A DNA stretch of 64,000 nucleotides from Chryseobacterium foetidum (GTDB lineage Bacteria; Bacteroidota; Bacteroidia; Flavobacteriales; Weeksellaceae): assembly GCF_025457425.1 (NCBI RefSeq), contig NZ_JAMXIA010000001.1, forward strand, positions 3,348,001 to 3,412,000, in the 5' to 3' direction. The notes beneath the pieces were generated by a model. The model made no database searches, had not been told where the DNA came from, and saw nothing but the letters and a program-made list of their open reading frames with translations. A program made the position numbers and the translations under genes. Shown here piece by piece: positions 18,708 through 28,881 of this stretch. Every line of letters starts with the position of its first letter. Position 1 is the stretch's first letter.

Positions 18708-19592
18708 TTATTCCTCCCCAGAAACCCTCTCATAAATATTATGAATCAACCCATCCGCAACAGAAATTTTCGGAACAAAAATCTTGTTGATATCTGCCCA
18801 GTGCATTACGAAATTGTAGATTTTCAGGGCGTGAACCAAAACGTCAGCTCTGTCCTGTCTGAAACCGTATTTGGTCATTCTTTCCTCAACCGTTAAGTCG
18901 TTGAATTCTTTGTAAGCCTTCTTCAGATAAGCGATGGACATCGGTTTGCCGTCTTTGGTTTTGCTCATCGAGAACACTTTGTTGATGTTTCCGCCTGAAC
19001 CGATGGCTACAATTTGCATTTTGCTGTTGATGTTGGTTTTTATTTCTTCTTTCATTTCCTTCCAGTTGTCTTCTGTCACGAGATTGTTGAGAAGACGGAT
19101 GGTTCCGATATTAAACGATTTTTCGTAGACCATTTTGTCATTTTCGTAGAAAGTCAGTTCGGTAGAACCACCGCCAACGTCTACATAAAGATAGGCGAAA
19201 TCTTTGTCAAGACCTTCTGCAACGTGGTTTTCATACACCAATGTTGCTTCTTCGTCTCCGGAGATAATTTCGATGGAAAGATCGGCGTGGTTTTTTACTT
19301 TTTCAATAATTTCCTTTCCGTTTTCAGCATCACGCATCGCACTGGTGGCGCAGGCTCTGTAGTGTTCAACTTTATAAACTTTCATCAGATCACTGAAAAT
19401 TTTCATTGAATCCAACACCATTTTTTCACGCTCTTCACCGATTTTTCCAAGCGTGAAAACATCCATTCCCAATCGCAACGGAATTCGCAGGAGATTTAAT
19501 TTAATAAATTCCGGTTTTCCGTTTTGAATTTTCACCTCGTTGATTAAAAGTCGGGCTGCATTACTTCCTATATCTATCGCTGCAATGATCAT
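18708..19592 (-). CDS. Ppx/GppA phosphatase family protein (exopolyphosphatase-like)
   Basis: An ASKHA-fold hydrolase of 294 residues. The phosphate-1 loop is AAIDIGSNAARLLI at the N-terminus, and the second glycine-rich segment YVDVGGGSTELTFY is near residue 138. The short form lacks the C-terminal HD domain of E. coli Ppx, as is common in Bacteroidota. It would hydrolyse polyphosphate or pppGpp. The next gene upstream is polyphosphate kinase on the same strand, about 330 bases away, so synthesis and breakdown of polyphosphate are encoded side by side. Confidence 0.9.
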   Translation of the reverse strand: MIIAAIDIGSNAARLLINEVKIQNGKPEFIKLNLLRIPLRLGMDVFTLGKIGEEREKMVLDSMKIFSDLMKVYKVEHYRACATSAMRDAENGKEIIEKVKNHADLSIEIISGDEEATLVYENHVAEGLDKDFAYLYVDVGGGSTELTFYENDKMVYEKSFNIGTIRLLNNLVTEDNWKEMKEEIKTNINSKMQIVAIGSGGNINKVFSMSKTKDGKPMSIAYLKKAYKEFNDLTVEERMTKYGFRQDRADVLVHALKIYNFVMHWADINKIFVPKISVADGLIHNIYERVSGEE

Positions 19593-19747
19593 TTTTAGAT
19601 TGTATTTTATTGAATTACAGTTGTTTAATTTAAAATATAAAAATTTTAAGATCCGAATTTACAAAAATTAATTCTTAATCGCTGATTTGACGCATTTAAT
19701 AGCAATTTTACCTTTGATTTCAAAAGATAAGTTTAATTCAAAATGGG

Positions 19748-19810
19748 GCTTCTACAAGCTCAGCCTGACACTGTTTATCTCAGTTTTGTCACGCTGAGCC
19801 TGTCGAAGCG
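19748..19810. repeat. Dispersed inverted-repeat element (TTCGACAAGCTCAGC type)
   Basis: Two roughly 23-base arms (19748-19770 and 19787-19810) face each other across about 16 bases. The arms are near-complementary: the left contains AAGCTCAGCCTGACA and the right TGTCACGCTGAGCC followed by TGTCGAAGCG. The same arms occur twice more upstream of dnaK. Confidence 0.85.
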
Positions 19811-19921
19811 TTGTGAGAGTTATATTGATTTTATCGTTGAGCTTAATGAGTTTACTCTGTAAACCTTAAAAATCTAAAGCCTTTTTGTCCTTAAAAATTT
19901 AATAAACTTAATGTTTCAAAA

Positions 19922-21994
19922 TTACTTCACACCCGTTTTCGCTTTCAGATATTTATACGTTTCAATCTGCGAGCGGCAATCTTTTTCATCATTGCTGATG
20001 TATTCATTGCTGAGTTTTTTGTCTAAAATTCTCGCTTTTACATTATCTCTCAATTGAATATCCAGAATATCCTTCAGCTCTTTTTTCAGATTTTTATCGG
20101 TGATTTTTGCGGCGGCTTCAATTCTGTAATCCAGATTTCGGTTCATCCAGTCGGCAGACGAAATGTAGATGTCTTCTGCGCCTTTATTGTAAAAATACAT
20201 CACTCTGGCATGCTCAAGATACTCATCTACAATGCTGATAGCCTTTATTTTTTCTTTAAATTCTTTCTGATTAATTGCACAGTAAATTCCTCTCACAATA
20301 ATTTTAATAACCACTCCGGCACCTGCAGCCTCGTACAGTTTGGTAATCAGGGCACGGTCACTTACCGAGTTGGCTTTGATGATCATCTGGGCTTTTCTTC
20401 CGGCTTTGGCTTCCTCAATTTCCTTATCGATATGATGCACAATTTTTTCACGCATAAACTGCGGACAAACCATTAGATTTTTGCATGTTTTCAGCACAGA
20501 AAGATAGTCTTCCTTTGGTTTTTTAAGAACGGTGAAAACTTTATTGATATCTGCCATAATGCCTCGGTCTGAGGTCATAATCAAATGATCGCCGTAGATT
20601 TTAGCCGTCTTTTCATTGAAATTTCCTGTGCTTACGAAGCCGTACTGAAGAGTTTTGTTGTGAACTCTTTTTTTGATAACGCAAAGTTTAGCATGAACTT
20701 TTTTGTCAGGAATTCCTATTAAAACAGTGATTCCTTCAGGTTCAAACATTTCTTTCCATTTTAAATTGGATTCTTCATCAAATCTCGCCTGAAGTTCGAG
20801 CATCACCGTCACATCTTTCCCGTTTCTCGCAGCATAAATAAGAGCGTTGCTTATTTTTGAATTGCTTGCCAAACGGTAAGCCGTAATCTGAATTGATTTC
20901 ACATCCGGATCCATCGCCGCTTCACGCAAAAGGTCAATCACCGGTGTGTAAGTATGATAAGGGAAACTCAAAAGCACATCCTGCTTCAGAATAACATCAG
21001 TCACTCTTTCGCCGTGTTCAAAAGCCTGATGGGTAAATGAAGTACGCTCAACCGGTTTTTTATAATATTCAAAAACGTCAGGAAAATCCATAAAATGTTT
21101 AAAATTATGAATCTTTCCGCCAGGAATAATGCTGTCTTTTTTGCTTAGATTTAATTTTCGGATCAGCAGTTCGAGCATTGCTTTGTCCATATCTTTATCA
21201 AAAACAAAACGGGTTGGCTTCCCTTTTCGTCTGTTTTTCAGGCCTTTCTCTATTTTTTCGGCAAAATTGGTTTTGATGTCATTGTCGATATCCATTTCTG
21301 CGTCTTTAGTGACTTTGAATGAGTGTGAGGCAAATTCATCATATCCAAAATAGGAAAAAATATGCGGCAGATTGAATGTAATCACGTCTTCAAGAAGCAT
21401 TACATTTTTTTCTTCTAAATCTTCTGTCGGTAAAAGCACAAACCTTCCCACAAAACGCGACGGAATCTCAATAATTGCGTAGTTGCTGTGGTAATTCCAG
21501 TCTTTTTTTCTCATCGCAACGCCCAGATAAAGACTTTTATCTCTGAGATAAGGCATTGGCGTGTTTTCATGCAGAAGAATCGGGATCACGTTTGATTCTA
21601 CCACTTCATCAAAATACTGTCTCACAAAATTTTTCTGGATGGCTGTCAGATTTTTTGAAGTTTTAATGAAAACTTTTTGTTCTGCCATTTCAACCTGAAT
21701 TTTCTTCCACGTTTTATCAAAATCGGCCTGTTGGGTAATCACAATTTCATTAATTCTCTGAAGAATTTTTGAAGGTGGCTGATAAAATGATTCGGCGATT
21801 ACTTTTTCCTTAAAATCCATGGCACGTTTCAAACCGGCAACACGCACTCTGAAAAACTCATCCAGATTATTTGAAAAAATCCCTAAAAAACGAATTCTGA
21901 GGTGCAGAGGTACGTTTTCGTCCATTGCTTCCTGTAAAACTCTTTCGTTAAATGCTAACCATGTAACATCTCTGGGATTAAAATGTAAAGACAT
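19922..21994 (-). CDS. ppk1: Polyphosphate kinase 1
   Basis: The 690-residue enzyme polymerises the gamma-phosphate of ATP into polyphosphate at the membrane. The N-terminal domain begins with FNPRDVTWLAFNERVLQEA, typical of PPK1. The C-terminal phospholipase-D-like domains carry the autophosphorylated histidine in VHAKLCVIKKR near residue 430 and a second conserved site in SADWMNRNLDYR near 610. Length and motif order are complete. The ppx-like gene lies downstream on the same strand, separated by an inverted-repeat element, so co-transcription is uncertain. Confidence 0.95.
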   Translation of the reverse strand: MSLHFNPRDVTWLAFNERVLQEAMDENVPLHLRIRFLGIFSNNLDEFFRVRVAGLKRAMDFKEKVIAESFYQPPSKILQRINEIVITQQADFDKTWKKIQVEMAEQKVFIKTSKNLTAIQKNFVRQYFDEVVESNVIPILLHENTPMPYLRDKSLYLGVAMRKKDWNYHSNYAIIEIPSRFVGRFVLLPTEDLEEKNVMLLEDVITFNLPHIFSYFGYDEFASHSFKVTKDAEMDIDNDIKTNFAEKIEKGLKNRRKGKPTRFVFDKDMDKAMLELLIRKLNLSKKDSIIPGGKIHNFKHFMDFPDVFEYYKKPVERTSFTHQAFEHGERVTDVILKQDVLLSFPYHTYTPVIDLLREAAMDPDVKSIQITAYRLASNSKISNALIYAARNGKDVTVMLELQARFDEESNLKWKEMFEPEGITVLIGIPDKKVHAKLCVIKKRVHNKTLQYGFVSTGNFNEKTAKIYGDHLIMTSDRGIMADINKVFTVLKKPKEDYLSVLKTCKNLMVCPQFMREKIVHHIDKEIEEAKAGRKAQMIIKANSVSDRALITKLYEAAGAGVVIKIIVRGIYCAINQKEFKEKIKAISIVDEYLEHARVMYFYNKGAEDIYISSADWMNRNLDYRIEAAAKITDKNLKKELKDILDIQLRDNVKARILDKKLSNEYISNDEKDCRSQIETYKYLKAKTGVK

Positions 21995-22204
21995 ATTTGT
22001 GTATAAAATTTCTCAAAAATACTAATAAAACCAGTCTTTTTTTTGATTCTTACGTTAATTCTTAATTAAATTTTTAGTTGAAGGAAAATGTGGTTTAAAC
22101 AGGAATTTGTTTTAATTAAACTTAGAAACATTTTTGTTATTGAATACGTCGAATCTTCGATTTCTGAAAAAAATATACGCATTTAAATATCACAAGAATG
22201 TTTT

Positions 22205-23187
22205 AATGTATATCCGTAATTCGTAATAATTTCGTATATTTATCTGTAATTTAAATAATTAGATGGATATATTTAGCTTTACCGCTCATTTTGGGACAGA
22301 GGAAGATTGCAGAATTCATTTTAAGAAACAGAGAGATAAGATTGGCGTGGCATGCAAATGTGGTCATAAAGAACATTTCTGGATTAAGAGCATTTGGAGC
22401 TACGAATGCAAAAAATGCCGTAAAAGGACTTCTTTGAAAAGCGGCACCATTATGCAGAACTCTAATCTTTCATTTTTAATTTGGTATAAGACAATGTTCT
22501 TAATGAGCGTTACAAAAAAAGGATTTTCGTCTAAAGAAATTCAGAAGCAATTGGGATTGAAACGCTATGAGCCTGTTTGGGCAATGGTTCATAAGCTAAG
22601 AAAAGCAATGGGAACACGGGACGAAAAATATACTTTAGAAGGAATGATTGAATTTGATGAAGGCTATTTTACAGTAGAATCCAGTGAGATTGAGCAGGAA
22701 AAAGGAGTCCGCGGCAGAGGTGCAGCGGGCAAACAAAATGTTGCTGTAATGGCCGAATCTACGCCTTTGGAAAATATAGAGACTGGTGAAAAATCAAAAT
22801 CCTGCAGATACTTTAAAGCTAAAGTTTTAGAAACGCATCTTTCCCTTGAAATCAACGAAACCATTAAGGAATCGATCGATAATCAAAGTATTGTTTTCAC
22901 TGATAAAAGTACCTCGTACGTTGATATCTCTGATTTTGTAGAGCTTCATATCACAGAGAAATCGGATAAAGAAACCACAAATGAAACCTTAAAATGGGTT
23001 CATATTACCATTAGTAATGCAAAACGGAATTTATTGGGAAATTATCATAAAATCAAAAGAAAATACCTTCAACTGTATTTAAATGAATTTATCTACAAAC
23101 TAAATCGGAGATATTTCGGCGACCAACTCTTCGAAAGGCTCATTATTGCTAATATTACAGCGGTATGATTAAAAACGGATATACATT
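22205..23187 (+). mobile_element. IS1595-family insertion sequence, copy 2 (983 bp)
   Basis: Same length, ends and encoded transposase as copy 1, but on the plus strand. It is flanked by the perfect 8-bp duplication AATGTTTT (22197-22204 and 23188-23195). Different duplications at the two copies show two separate transposition events. Confidence 0.95.
22263..23168 (+). CDS. IS1595-family transposase, copy 2
   Basis: Residue-for-residue identical to the 301-residue transposase of copy 1 (zinc ribbon at about 31-60, then the ISXO2-like DDE domain). It has no frameshift. Identity between the copies points to recent movement within this genome or to gene conversion. Confidence 0.93.
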   Translation: MDIFSFTAHFGTEEDCRIHFKKQRDKIGVACKCGHKEHFWIKSIWSYECKKCRKRTSLKSGTIMQNSNLSFLIWYKTMFLMSVTKKGFSSKEIQKQLGLKRYEPVWAMVHKLRKAMGTRDEKYTLEGMIEFDEGYFTVESSEIEQEKGVRGRGAAGKQNVAVMAESTPLENIETGEKSKSCRYFKAKVLETHLSLEINETIKESIDNQSIVFTDKSTSYVDISDFVELHITEKSDKETTNETLKWVHITISNAKRNLLGNYHKIKRKYLQLYLNEFIYKLNRRYFGDQLFERLIIANITAV

Positions 23188-23380
23188 AATGTTTTAAACA
23201 CATCAGTCACATTAGTTTTAAAGTTAAAATGTTTGAAAACAATAGAACACATCAGTTTTGAAAATCAAAGATTTTCTGTGAGAAAATTTATGCAAATTTT
23301 AAATATTTTTAAAAATTCAAAAACCTGTTTTTTCAGAGAGAATTTCAGCAGTAAAACTTTAAATTTCTAAAGAAGGAAAA

Positions 23381-23515
23381 GTCTTCGACAAGCTCAGCCT
23401 GACACTTGAAAACTTTGTAATATTTATTCATATCTTAATTAAACTGAAAATTTCTTTTACATATTAATCCAATACCATTTAGTATTAGCGATGTCACGCT
23501 GAGCCTGTCGAAGCG
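23381..23515. repeat. Dispersed inverted-repeat element upstream of dnaK, first pair
   Basis: The left arm at 23381-23405 (TTCGACAAGCTCAGCCTGAC) and right arm at 23492-23515 (TGTCACGCTGAGCC then TGTCGAAGCG) face each other across 86 bases of AT-rich sequence. They match the element at 19748-19810. Confidence 0.85.
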
Positions 23516-23608
23516 TTTTTCAATAAACAATAATTAGAATTAAATTCGAAAACACCAAAAGTTTAGTTTCATTACTTTACAAACTCTAAATTTCTCAAAA
23601 AAGAAGAG

Positions 23609-23744
23609 GCTTCGACAAGCTCAGCCTGACACGTTTTAACTTTTAGATCTGTATTTGCATTTTAATATTTTTTAACGGGAATCTTTTTTAAACTAATCAG
23701 ATAGCAGTCAGCATCAGCGATGTCACGCTGAGCCCGCCGAAGCG
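23609..23744. repeat. Dispersed inverted-repeat element upstream of dnaK, second pair
   Basis: The left arm at 23609-23632 and right arm at 23721-23744 repeat the first pair with nearly the same spacing (88 bases). The right arm reads GAGCCCGCCGAAGCG, two changes from the other copies. The flanks (gtcagcatcagcgatgtcacg here, tagtattagcgatgtcacg in the first) are also similar, so the whole unit seems duplicated in tandem. Confidence 0.85.
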
Positions 23745-24040
23745 TTTTTCAATAATCAATGATTGACTTTAAAATTCAAATATTTCTAAGCGCAAAAGTT
23801 TAAGTCAAACATTTAAAGAACTTTTGAACAACTAAAAATCAAATCAAAATCTTTTTGTCTCTTTTGCGGTTTTAAAACAGCGTCATCACTGTCATTTTAA
23901 ATCAAATCCATTTAAAATTTGTCTCAATTTAAATTTAAAAAATTCAAAACTGTCAATTTGTCATAAAAATTCCCTTGGTACAGATATTGAGAAAGTGAGA
24001 GTGTTATTACAATTTAAAAATTAGAAAAAATATAAATATT

Positions 24041-25930
24041 ATGAGTAAAATAATCGGAATCGATTTAGGTACAACAAACTCTTGTGTTGCCGTAATGGAA
24101 GGTAAAGATGCTGTTGTAATCCCTAACGCAGAAGGTAAAAGAACGACGCCGTCTATCGTGGCTTTCACAGAAGACGGAGAAAGAAAAGTAGGTGATCCTG
24201 CAAAAAGACAGGCCGTAACCAATCCTAAGAAAACGGTTTATTCTATCAAGAGATTTATCGGTACCCACTTCAAGGAAGATGCGAAAGAAATTTCAAGAGT
24301 TCCTTATGAAGTGGTAGCAGGACCAAACGATACTGTAAAAGTAAAAATCGACGACAGAGAATATACACCTCAGGAAATTTCTGCAATGACGCTTCAGAAA
24401 ATGAAGAAAACTGCTGAAGATTACCTTGGTCAGGAAGTAACAAGAGCGGTAATCACTGTTCCGGCTTACTTTAATGATGCTCAGAGACAGGCTACAAAAG
24501 AAGCTGGTGAAATTGCCGGTCTTACTGTAGAAAGAATTATCAACGAGCCTACAGCAGCTGCTTTGGCTTATGGTATGGACAAGTCTCACAAAGATCAGAA
24601 AATTGCTGTTTACGATTTAGGTGGTGGTACTTTCGATATCTCTATCCTTGATTTGGGAGACGGTGTATTCGAAGTATTGTCTACAAACGGAGATACGCAC
24701 TTAGGTGGTGATGACTTTGATGATGTAATTATCAATTGGATGGCAGACGAGTTCAAAGCTGAAGAAGGTGTTGAACTGAAATCTGACGCAATCGCACTTC
24801 AGAGATTAAAAGAAGCTGCTGAAAAAGCAAAAATCGAATTATCTGCTTCTCCTCAGACAGAAATCAATCTTCCTTATATTACAGCTACAGCTACAGGTCC
24901 TAAGCACTTGGTGAAGACTTTAACCAAAGCTAAATTTGAGCAGTTATCTGCAGATTTGGTAAGAAGATCTATGGAGCCTGTTGCAAAAGCATTGAAAGAT
25001 GCAGGTTTATCTACTTCAGATATCGACGAGGTAATCTTGGTAGGTGGTTCTACAAGAATCCCTGTAATTCAGGAAGAAGTTGAGAAATTCTTCGGTAAAA
25101 AACCATCAAAAGGTGTGAATCCGGATGAAGTTGTTGCCATCGGTGCAGCTATTCAGGGTGGAGTTTTAACAGGAGATGTGAAAGACGTACTTTTGTTAGA
25201 TGTTACACCACTTTCTTTAGGTATCGAAACAATGGGTTCTGTTTTCACAAAATTAATTGATGCGAACACAACAATCCCAACTAAAAAATCTGAGGTATTT
25301 TCTACAGCGTCTGACAACCAGCCTGCAGTAAGCATCAGAGTAGGACAGGGAGAAAGACCAATGTTCAACGACAACAAAGAAATCGGTAGATTTGATTTAA
25401 CAGATATTCCACCGGCACAAAGAGGAGTTCCGCAAATCGAAGTAACTTTCGACATTGATGCGAATGGTATCTTAAGTGTTTCTGCTAAAGATAAAGGTAC
25501 AGGTAAAGAGCAGTCTATCAAAATTCAGGCTTCTTCTGGTCTTTCTGACGAGGAAATCGAAAGAATGAAAAAAGAAGCTCAGGAAAACTCTGCAGCAGAC
25601 AACAAGAGAAAAGAAGAAGTTGAAATCTTCAACAAAGCCGACGGATTGATCTTCCAGACTGAAAAGCAATTGAAAGAATTCGGTGATAAATTATCTGCAG
25701 ACAAAAAAGCAGCTATCGAAACTGCTCACGCAGAATTGAAAACCGCTTTCGAAGCTAAAAACGGAGACGATGTAAAAGCAAAAACTGAAGCTTTGGATGC
25801 AGCGTGGATGGCAGCTTCAGAGGAAATGTATGCTCAGGGTCAGGGTGCTGATGCAGGAGCTCAGCAGACTCAAGGTAATGCAGGTGGTGCAGAAGATGTA
25901 CAGGATGCAGATTTTGAAGAAGTCAAGTAA
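24041..25930 (+). CDS. dnaK: Molecular chaperone DnaK (Hsp70)
   Basis: Complete 629-residue Hsp70. The ATPase domain starts [14 protein letters not shown], with [12 protein letters not shown] near residue 190 and [10 protein letters not shown] near 335. The substrate-binding domain has [13 protein letters not shown] near 390. A helical lid and a C-terminal tail ending DADFEEVK follow. It folds proteins with DnaJ and GrpE in the cytosol. The last codons are the attachment site of the mobile element that follows: the reading frame is kept intact because the element supplies GAAGAAGTCAAGTAA, while the displaced original version lies at 57799. Confidence 0.98.
   Translation: MSKIIGIDLGTTNSCVAVMEGKDAVVIPNAEGKRTTPSIVAFTEDGERKVGDPAKRQAVTNPKKTVYSIKRFIGTHFKEDAKEISRVPYEVVAGPNDTVKVKIDDREYTPQEISAMTLQKMKKTAEDYLGQEVTRAVITVPAYFNDAQRQATKEAGEIAGLTVERIINEPTAAALAYGMDKSHKDQKIAVYDLGGGTFDISILDLGDGVFEVLSTNGDTHLGGDDFDDVIINWMADEFKAEEGVELKSDAIALQRLKEAAEKAKIELSASPQTEINLPYITATATGPKHLVKTLTKAKFEQLSADLVRRSMEPVAKALKDAGLSTSDIDEVILVGGSTRIPVIQEEVEKFFGKKPSKGVNPDEVVAIGAAIQGGVLTGDVKDVLLLDVTPLSLGIETMGSVFTKLIDANTTIPTKKSEVFSTASDNQPAVSIRVGQGERPMFNDNKEIGRFDLTDIPPAQRGVPQIEVTFDIDANGILSVSAKDKGTGKEQSIKIQASSGLSDEEIERMKKEAQENSAADNKRKEEVEIFNKADGLIFQTEKQLKEFGDKLSADKKAAIETAHAELKTAFEAKNGDDVKAKTEALDAAWMAASEEMYAQGQGADAGAQQTQGNAGGAEDVQDADFEEVK
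25916..25930 (+). other. Left attachment site (attL) of the integrated element in dnaK
   Basis: GAAGAAGTCAAGTAA at the dnaK stop is repeated as GAAGAAGTCAAATAA at 57799-57813, 14 of 15 bases identical with an unbroken 11-base core. An integrase gene begins about 0.8 kb inside. This identifies the 3' end of dnaK as the target. Confidence 0.8.
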
Positions 25931-25972
25931 GTAGCAATTATCATCGATTAATATCGATTGAAATAAATTAGT

Positions 25973-26010
25973 AAATCGCTGTAAATGTAATGTTTACAGC
26001 GATTTTTTTT
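25973..26010 (+). terminator. Intrinsic terminator after dnaK, supplied by the element
   Basis: A perfect 13-bp stem (AAATCGCTGTAAA at 25973-25985 with TTTACAGCGATTT at 25993-26005) is followed by a T-run. It lies inside the element, so dnaK now uses a terminator carried by the insert. Confidence 0.9.
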
Positions 26011-26168
26011 GTTTTTGTATTTTTTATTAATTGTTGATTTTAATCGATTTTTGTTGTAATTTTGTATCGTACTTGTACCGCGTGTTATTTGGGTAGTATG
26101 TGCGTCTTATGCGCCTTAAATATAAAAAAAACTCAAAAAACGGAAAATGTTCAGGATGTTATTTCAGA

Positions 26169-26738
26169 ATGGGATTTAGTAAATTGAAAATACCTAGGGT
26201 GTGTGAGCAGTGTTCCAAACCCTTTGAAGCAAAAACAGTTATGACTCGTTTTTGCTCTTTATCTTGTAATAATAAAGCATTAAAAGAGAAGAAAAAACTT
26301 GAAAAAGAAAAAGTAGAAAGAGACACTCTTTTACAAAAATATAAAAACAAGATTGCCGAAGTTCAGAATCGGGAATTTATTTCAGTTGCAGAAGCGACTG
26401 TTATGTTTGGACTTTCCAAAGATACTGTGCACAGATGTATAAAACGAGGAATCATTACTGGAATTAATCTAGGCTCAAGATTGACTCGTGTGAAGCGATC
26501 AGATCTGGAAAATTTATTTTCAGCAGTTGAAATACAGGAAGAAAAGGAAGTAATAATTGAGAAACCCAATTTTGAAGTTGGTAATTGTTACACAATTTCC
26601 GAAATTAGTTCGAAATTCCACGCTGATCCAGGAACTGTAACAAACCTAATTAAAAGAAACAAAATTCCGACAAAGAAAGTTGGAAGTTTCGTGTATGTTC
26701 CTAAAAATTTAATTGATAAAATTTTTGACGGAAAATGA
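26169..26738 (+). CDS. Zinc-finger and helix-turn-helix protein, probable excision/integration factor
   Basis: The 189-residue protein has an N-terminal zinc-finger-like pair (CEQCSKPF and CSLSCNNK, residues about 11-37), a charged coiled-coil-like stretch, and two excisionase/MerR-like helix-turn-helix units (ISVAEATVMFGLSKDTVHRC at about 71-90 and YTISEISSKF near 140). The frame is open from a GTG at 26100, but the start MGFSKLKIPRVCE places the zinc finger at the N-terminus as in similar proteins. It overlaps the integrase gene by four bases. Position and domains suggest a directionality or repressor role in integration (inference). Confidence 0.75.
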   Translation: MGFSKLKIPRVCEQCSKPFEAKTVMTRFCSLSCNNKALKEKKKLEKEKVERDTLLQKYKNKIAEVQNREFISVAEATVMFGLSKDTVHRCIKRGIITGINLGSRLTRVKRSDLENLFSAVEIQEEKEVIIEKPNFEVGNCYTISEISSKFHADPGTVTNLIKRNKIPTKKVGSFVYVPKNLIDKIFDGK

Positions 26739-27976
26739 AAGAGTTATTAAAAACCAAAGTTACCGTACGATTGCGAAAATCCGAATTCCGAAAAGAATGG
26801 TTTATTTATTTGGAAAGTTATCCTGTGATGATTCCTGGTAAAGATAAAGTTCAGAGAATCCGGGAATATTTGAACCGAAGCGTCACAACCGTAGATTTTG
26901 ATAAGAAAAGACCTGCAAGAACAACCCAAGAATCCGTTTCATTTAAACCTAAAAGAGATGACAATGGTATTATCGTTTGCAAAAGCGAAAATGATCGGGA
27001 AACAATGTTCTATGCAGATTCTATGCGTAAATTACGTCAGAGAGAATATGATAATATTGAACTTTACAGCGAACTCGATAAAATTCAAGTAGAACAAAAA
27101 GAAAAATCGCAGGAAAATTTTGTGAGATATTTTGATTTGTTGGTTAATAAACGACATAAGAATAATTCCGAATCTATTCAAATAAATTGGTATCGCTCAA
27201 TAGAATTTCTAAAAGATTTTGGAGGCGAAAAAATTATGTTTTCGCAGATCACCACAAAATTCTGTGAAAACTTCAAATCATATTTGTTGACTGCAAAAAG
27301 TGGTAGCAATAAGAAGGAAATTATTTCTCAAAATACGGCTTCAACTTATTTTTCTGTATTCAAAGCTGCATTAAAACAATCTTTTATTGACGGATATTTT
27401 ACGACTGACATTTCTGCTAAAATTAAAGCGATTCCGCACGAGGAATCAAGACGAGAATATTTAACACTTGATGAACTTAATACTTTAGTTAAAACGCCTT
27501 GCGAACTTGAAGTTCTTAAACGTGCAGCACTTTTTTCAGCTTTAACAGGTCTGCGACATTCCGATATTCAGAAACTAACGTGGAACGAGATAAGTATTGA
27601 AAACGATCAGGCAAAAATAAATTTCACACAAAAAAAGACAAAAGGTGTAGAATATATGCCTGTGTCTAAACAAGCATTACAACTTTGTGGTGAAGTAGGT
27701 CTTCCAACTGATTTAATTTTTAAAAATCTGACTGATCCTGCTTGGATTTCCCGACCACTCAAGAAGTGGATTGAAAGTGCTGGAATTACTAAAAAAATAA
27801 CTTTTCATAATTTCAGACACACTTTTGCAACACTTCAACTTTCGAGTGGAACTGATATTTACACAGTTAGTAAAATGCTTGGTCATACGAACGTAAAAAC
27901 TACGCAGGTTTATGCAAAGGTTGTTGATGAAAAGAAAAATAAAGCTTCTACAGCTATTCAATTAAAAAACTTATAA
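26735..27976 (+). CDS. Tyrosine-type site-specific integrase
   Basis: The 413-residue integrase has an N-terminal SAM-like core-binding domain (about 125-225) and a C-terminal catalytic domain. All main catalytic positions are present: R274 in TGLRHSD, H358 and R361 in HNFRHTF, H384 in LGHTN and the nucleophile Y393 in QVYAKV. It resembles integrases of Bacteroidota integrative elements. Its place beside the attL site in dnaK implies that it recognises the dnaK 3' end. It is translationally coupled to the upstream helix-turn-helix gene (ATGA overlap). Confidence 0.93.
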   Translation: MKELLKTKVTVRLRKSEFRKEWFIYLESYPVMIPGKDKVQRIREYLNRSVTTVDFDKKRPARTTQESVSFKPKRDDNGIIVCKSENDRETMFYADSMRKLRQREYDNIELYSELDKIQVEQKEKSQENFVRYFDLLVNKRHKNNSESIQINWYRSIEFLKDFGGEKIMFSQITTKFCENFKSYLLTAKSGSNKKEIISQNTASTYFSVFKAALKQSFIDGYFTTDISAKIKAIPHEESRREYLTLDELNTLVKTPCELEVLKRAALFSALTGLRHSDIQKLTWNEISIENDQAKINFTQKKTKGVEYMPVSKQALQLCGEVGLPTDLIFKNLTDPAWISRPLKKWIESAGITKKITFHNFRHTFATLQLSSGTDIYTVSKMLGHTNVKTTQVYAKVVDEKKNKASTAIQLKNL

Positions 27977-27977
27977 A

Positions 27978-28769
27978 ATGCACTTTAAATATTTCGAATA
28001 TATTGTCATCTACCTTTCCGTTTTAGTAGTATGTGTAATAGGGGGAGCATTAGCAAGAATTTCTTTTCTTGGAAAAGGTGGTGACGAATATACCGCAAAT
28101 ATTGTATTTTGGTCAATCACAGCATTAAGTATATTATTTTATGCACTTATCATTTTATTTCTCGATGGTATAATTGTCTTATTCAGAAAGATTTTCCCTA
28201 AAAAAGGCAGTTCCGAAAATTCTACTGAAGATTTGATCCCATCTGAAAATCCTGAGAATGTAGGGGAGAAGCAAAAACAAATAATTGATGAAAATACGCC
28301 AATCTATTTAGTCGAAAATTCGGAGGAAAGTATTGTGAATCAAACTACAGAATCCGTAAATCTGGAATCTATAAGAAAAACTCAACTCCAGCAAAAGCAA
28401 CAGAATGAAAGTGTAAAACTACAAATCGCTCTGGATTATACTCGGAATCAATTTGCATTATATGTAACAGATGAAGATCTAGATGCACTTTGTAATGCCG
28501 TAAGTTTTTACTCAAAAAAAGAAGAGATTCCTAACGGTATTTCTGTCCATACCAAAGAATTATCTAATCTAAACCTTTATCATTTTGGATGGAATATTTG
28601 GAATTATTTTAGACCAATAAAACAGGAAGAAATTTCAAAATTATTAAAAACTGTATTTGTTTCGCTTGATGATGTTGATTTAGATAGTATCAAGTCACAT
28701 TTGAAAGATGAACCTCAAAAAGGTAATATTAAAATTCAAGAAAACTTGGCAGACTACCAAAAAACATAA
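27978..28769 (+). CDS. Membrane protein of unknown function next to the integrase
   Basis: The 263-residue protein has two hydrophobic segments at about 8-28 and 44-72, then a long soluble, glutamine- and glutamate-rich region that is probably cytosolic. It starts one base after the integrase stop, so it is co-transcribed. I do not recognise a family. A role in element maintenance or entry exclusion is possible but has no direct support. A hairpin with a T-run follows. Confidence 0.6.
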   Translation: MHFKYFEYIVIYLSVLVVCVIGGALARISFLGKGGDEYTANIVFWSITALSILFYALIILFLDGIIVLFRKIFPKKGSSENSTEDLIPSENPENVGEKQKQIIDENTPIYLVENSEESIVNQTTESVNLESIRKTQLQQKQQNESVKLQIALDYTRNQFALYVTDEDLDALCNAVSFYSKKEEIPNGISVHTKELSNLNLYHFGWNIWNYFRPIKQEEISKLLKTVFVSLDDVDLDSIKSHLKDEPQKGNIKIQENLADYQKT

Positions 28770-28795
28770 AAAATCACAAAATCAAGTGTATGTTT

Positions 28796-28850
28796 AGTGA
28801 TTCCTCTGTGATTGCGTGTTTATAGCGATCACAGACGAATCACTTTTTTT
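28796..28850 (+). terminator. Hairpin with T-run after the integrase operon
   Basis: The outer arms AGTGATTC / GAATCACT and inner arms TCTGTGAT / ATCACAGA form a long imperfect stem closed by a loop, followed by seven T. It would end the integrase transcript just before the next gene's promoter region. Confidence 0.75.
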
Positions 28851-28881
28851 CTTTGCACCATAACAATCAAAAACAATAGTT

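Noticed and set aside
27341-27350. Ten-base match to the start of the upstream guide candidate inside the integrase gene
   Set aside because: The match (TCAACTTATT) is short, ends at base 10, is preceded by A instead of G on the target side and lies inside a coding region. It is best taken as chance.
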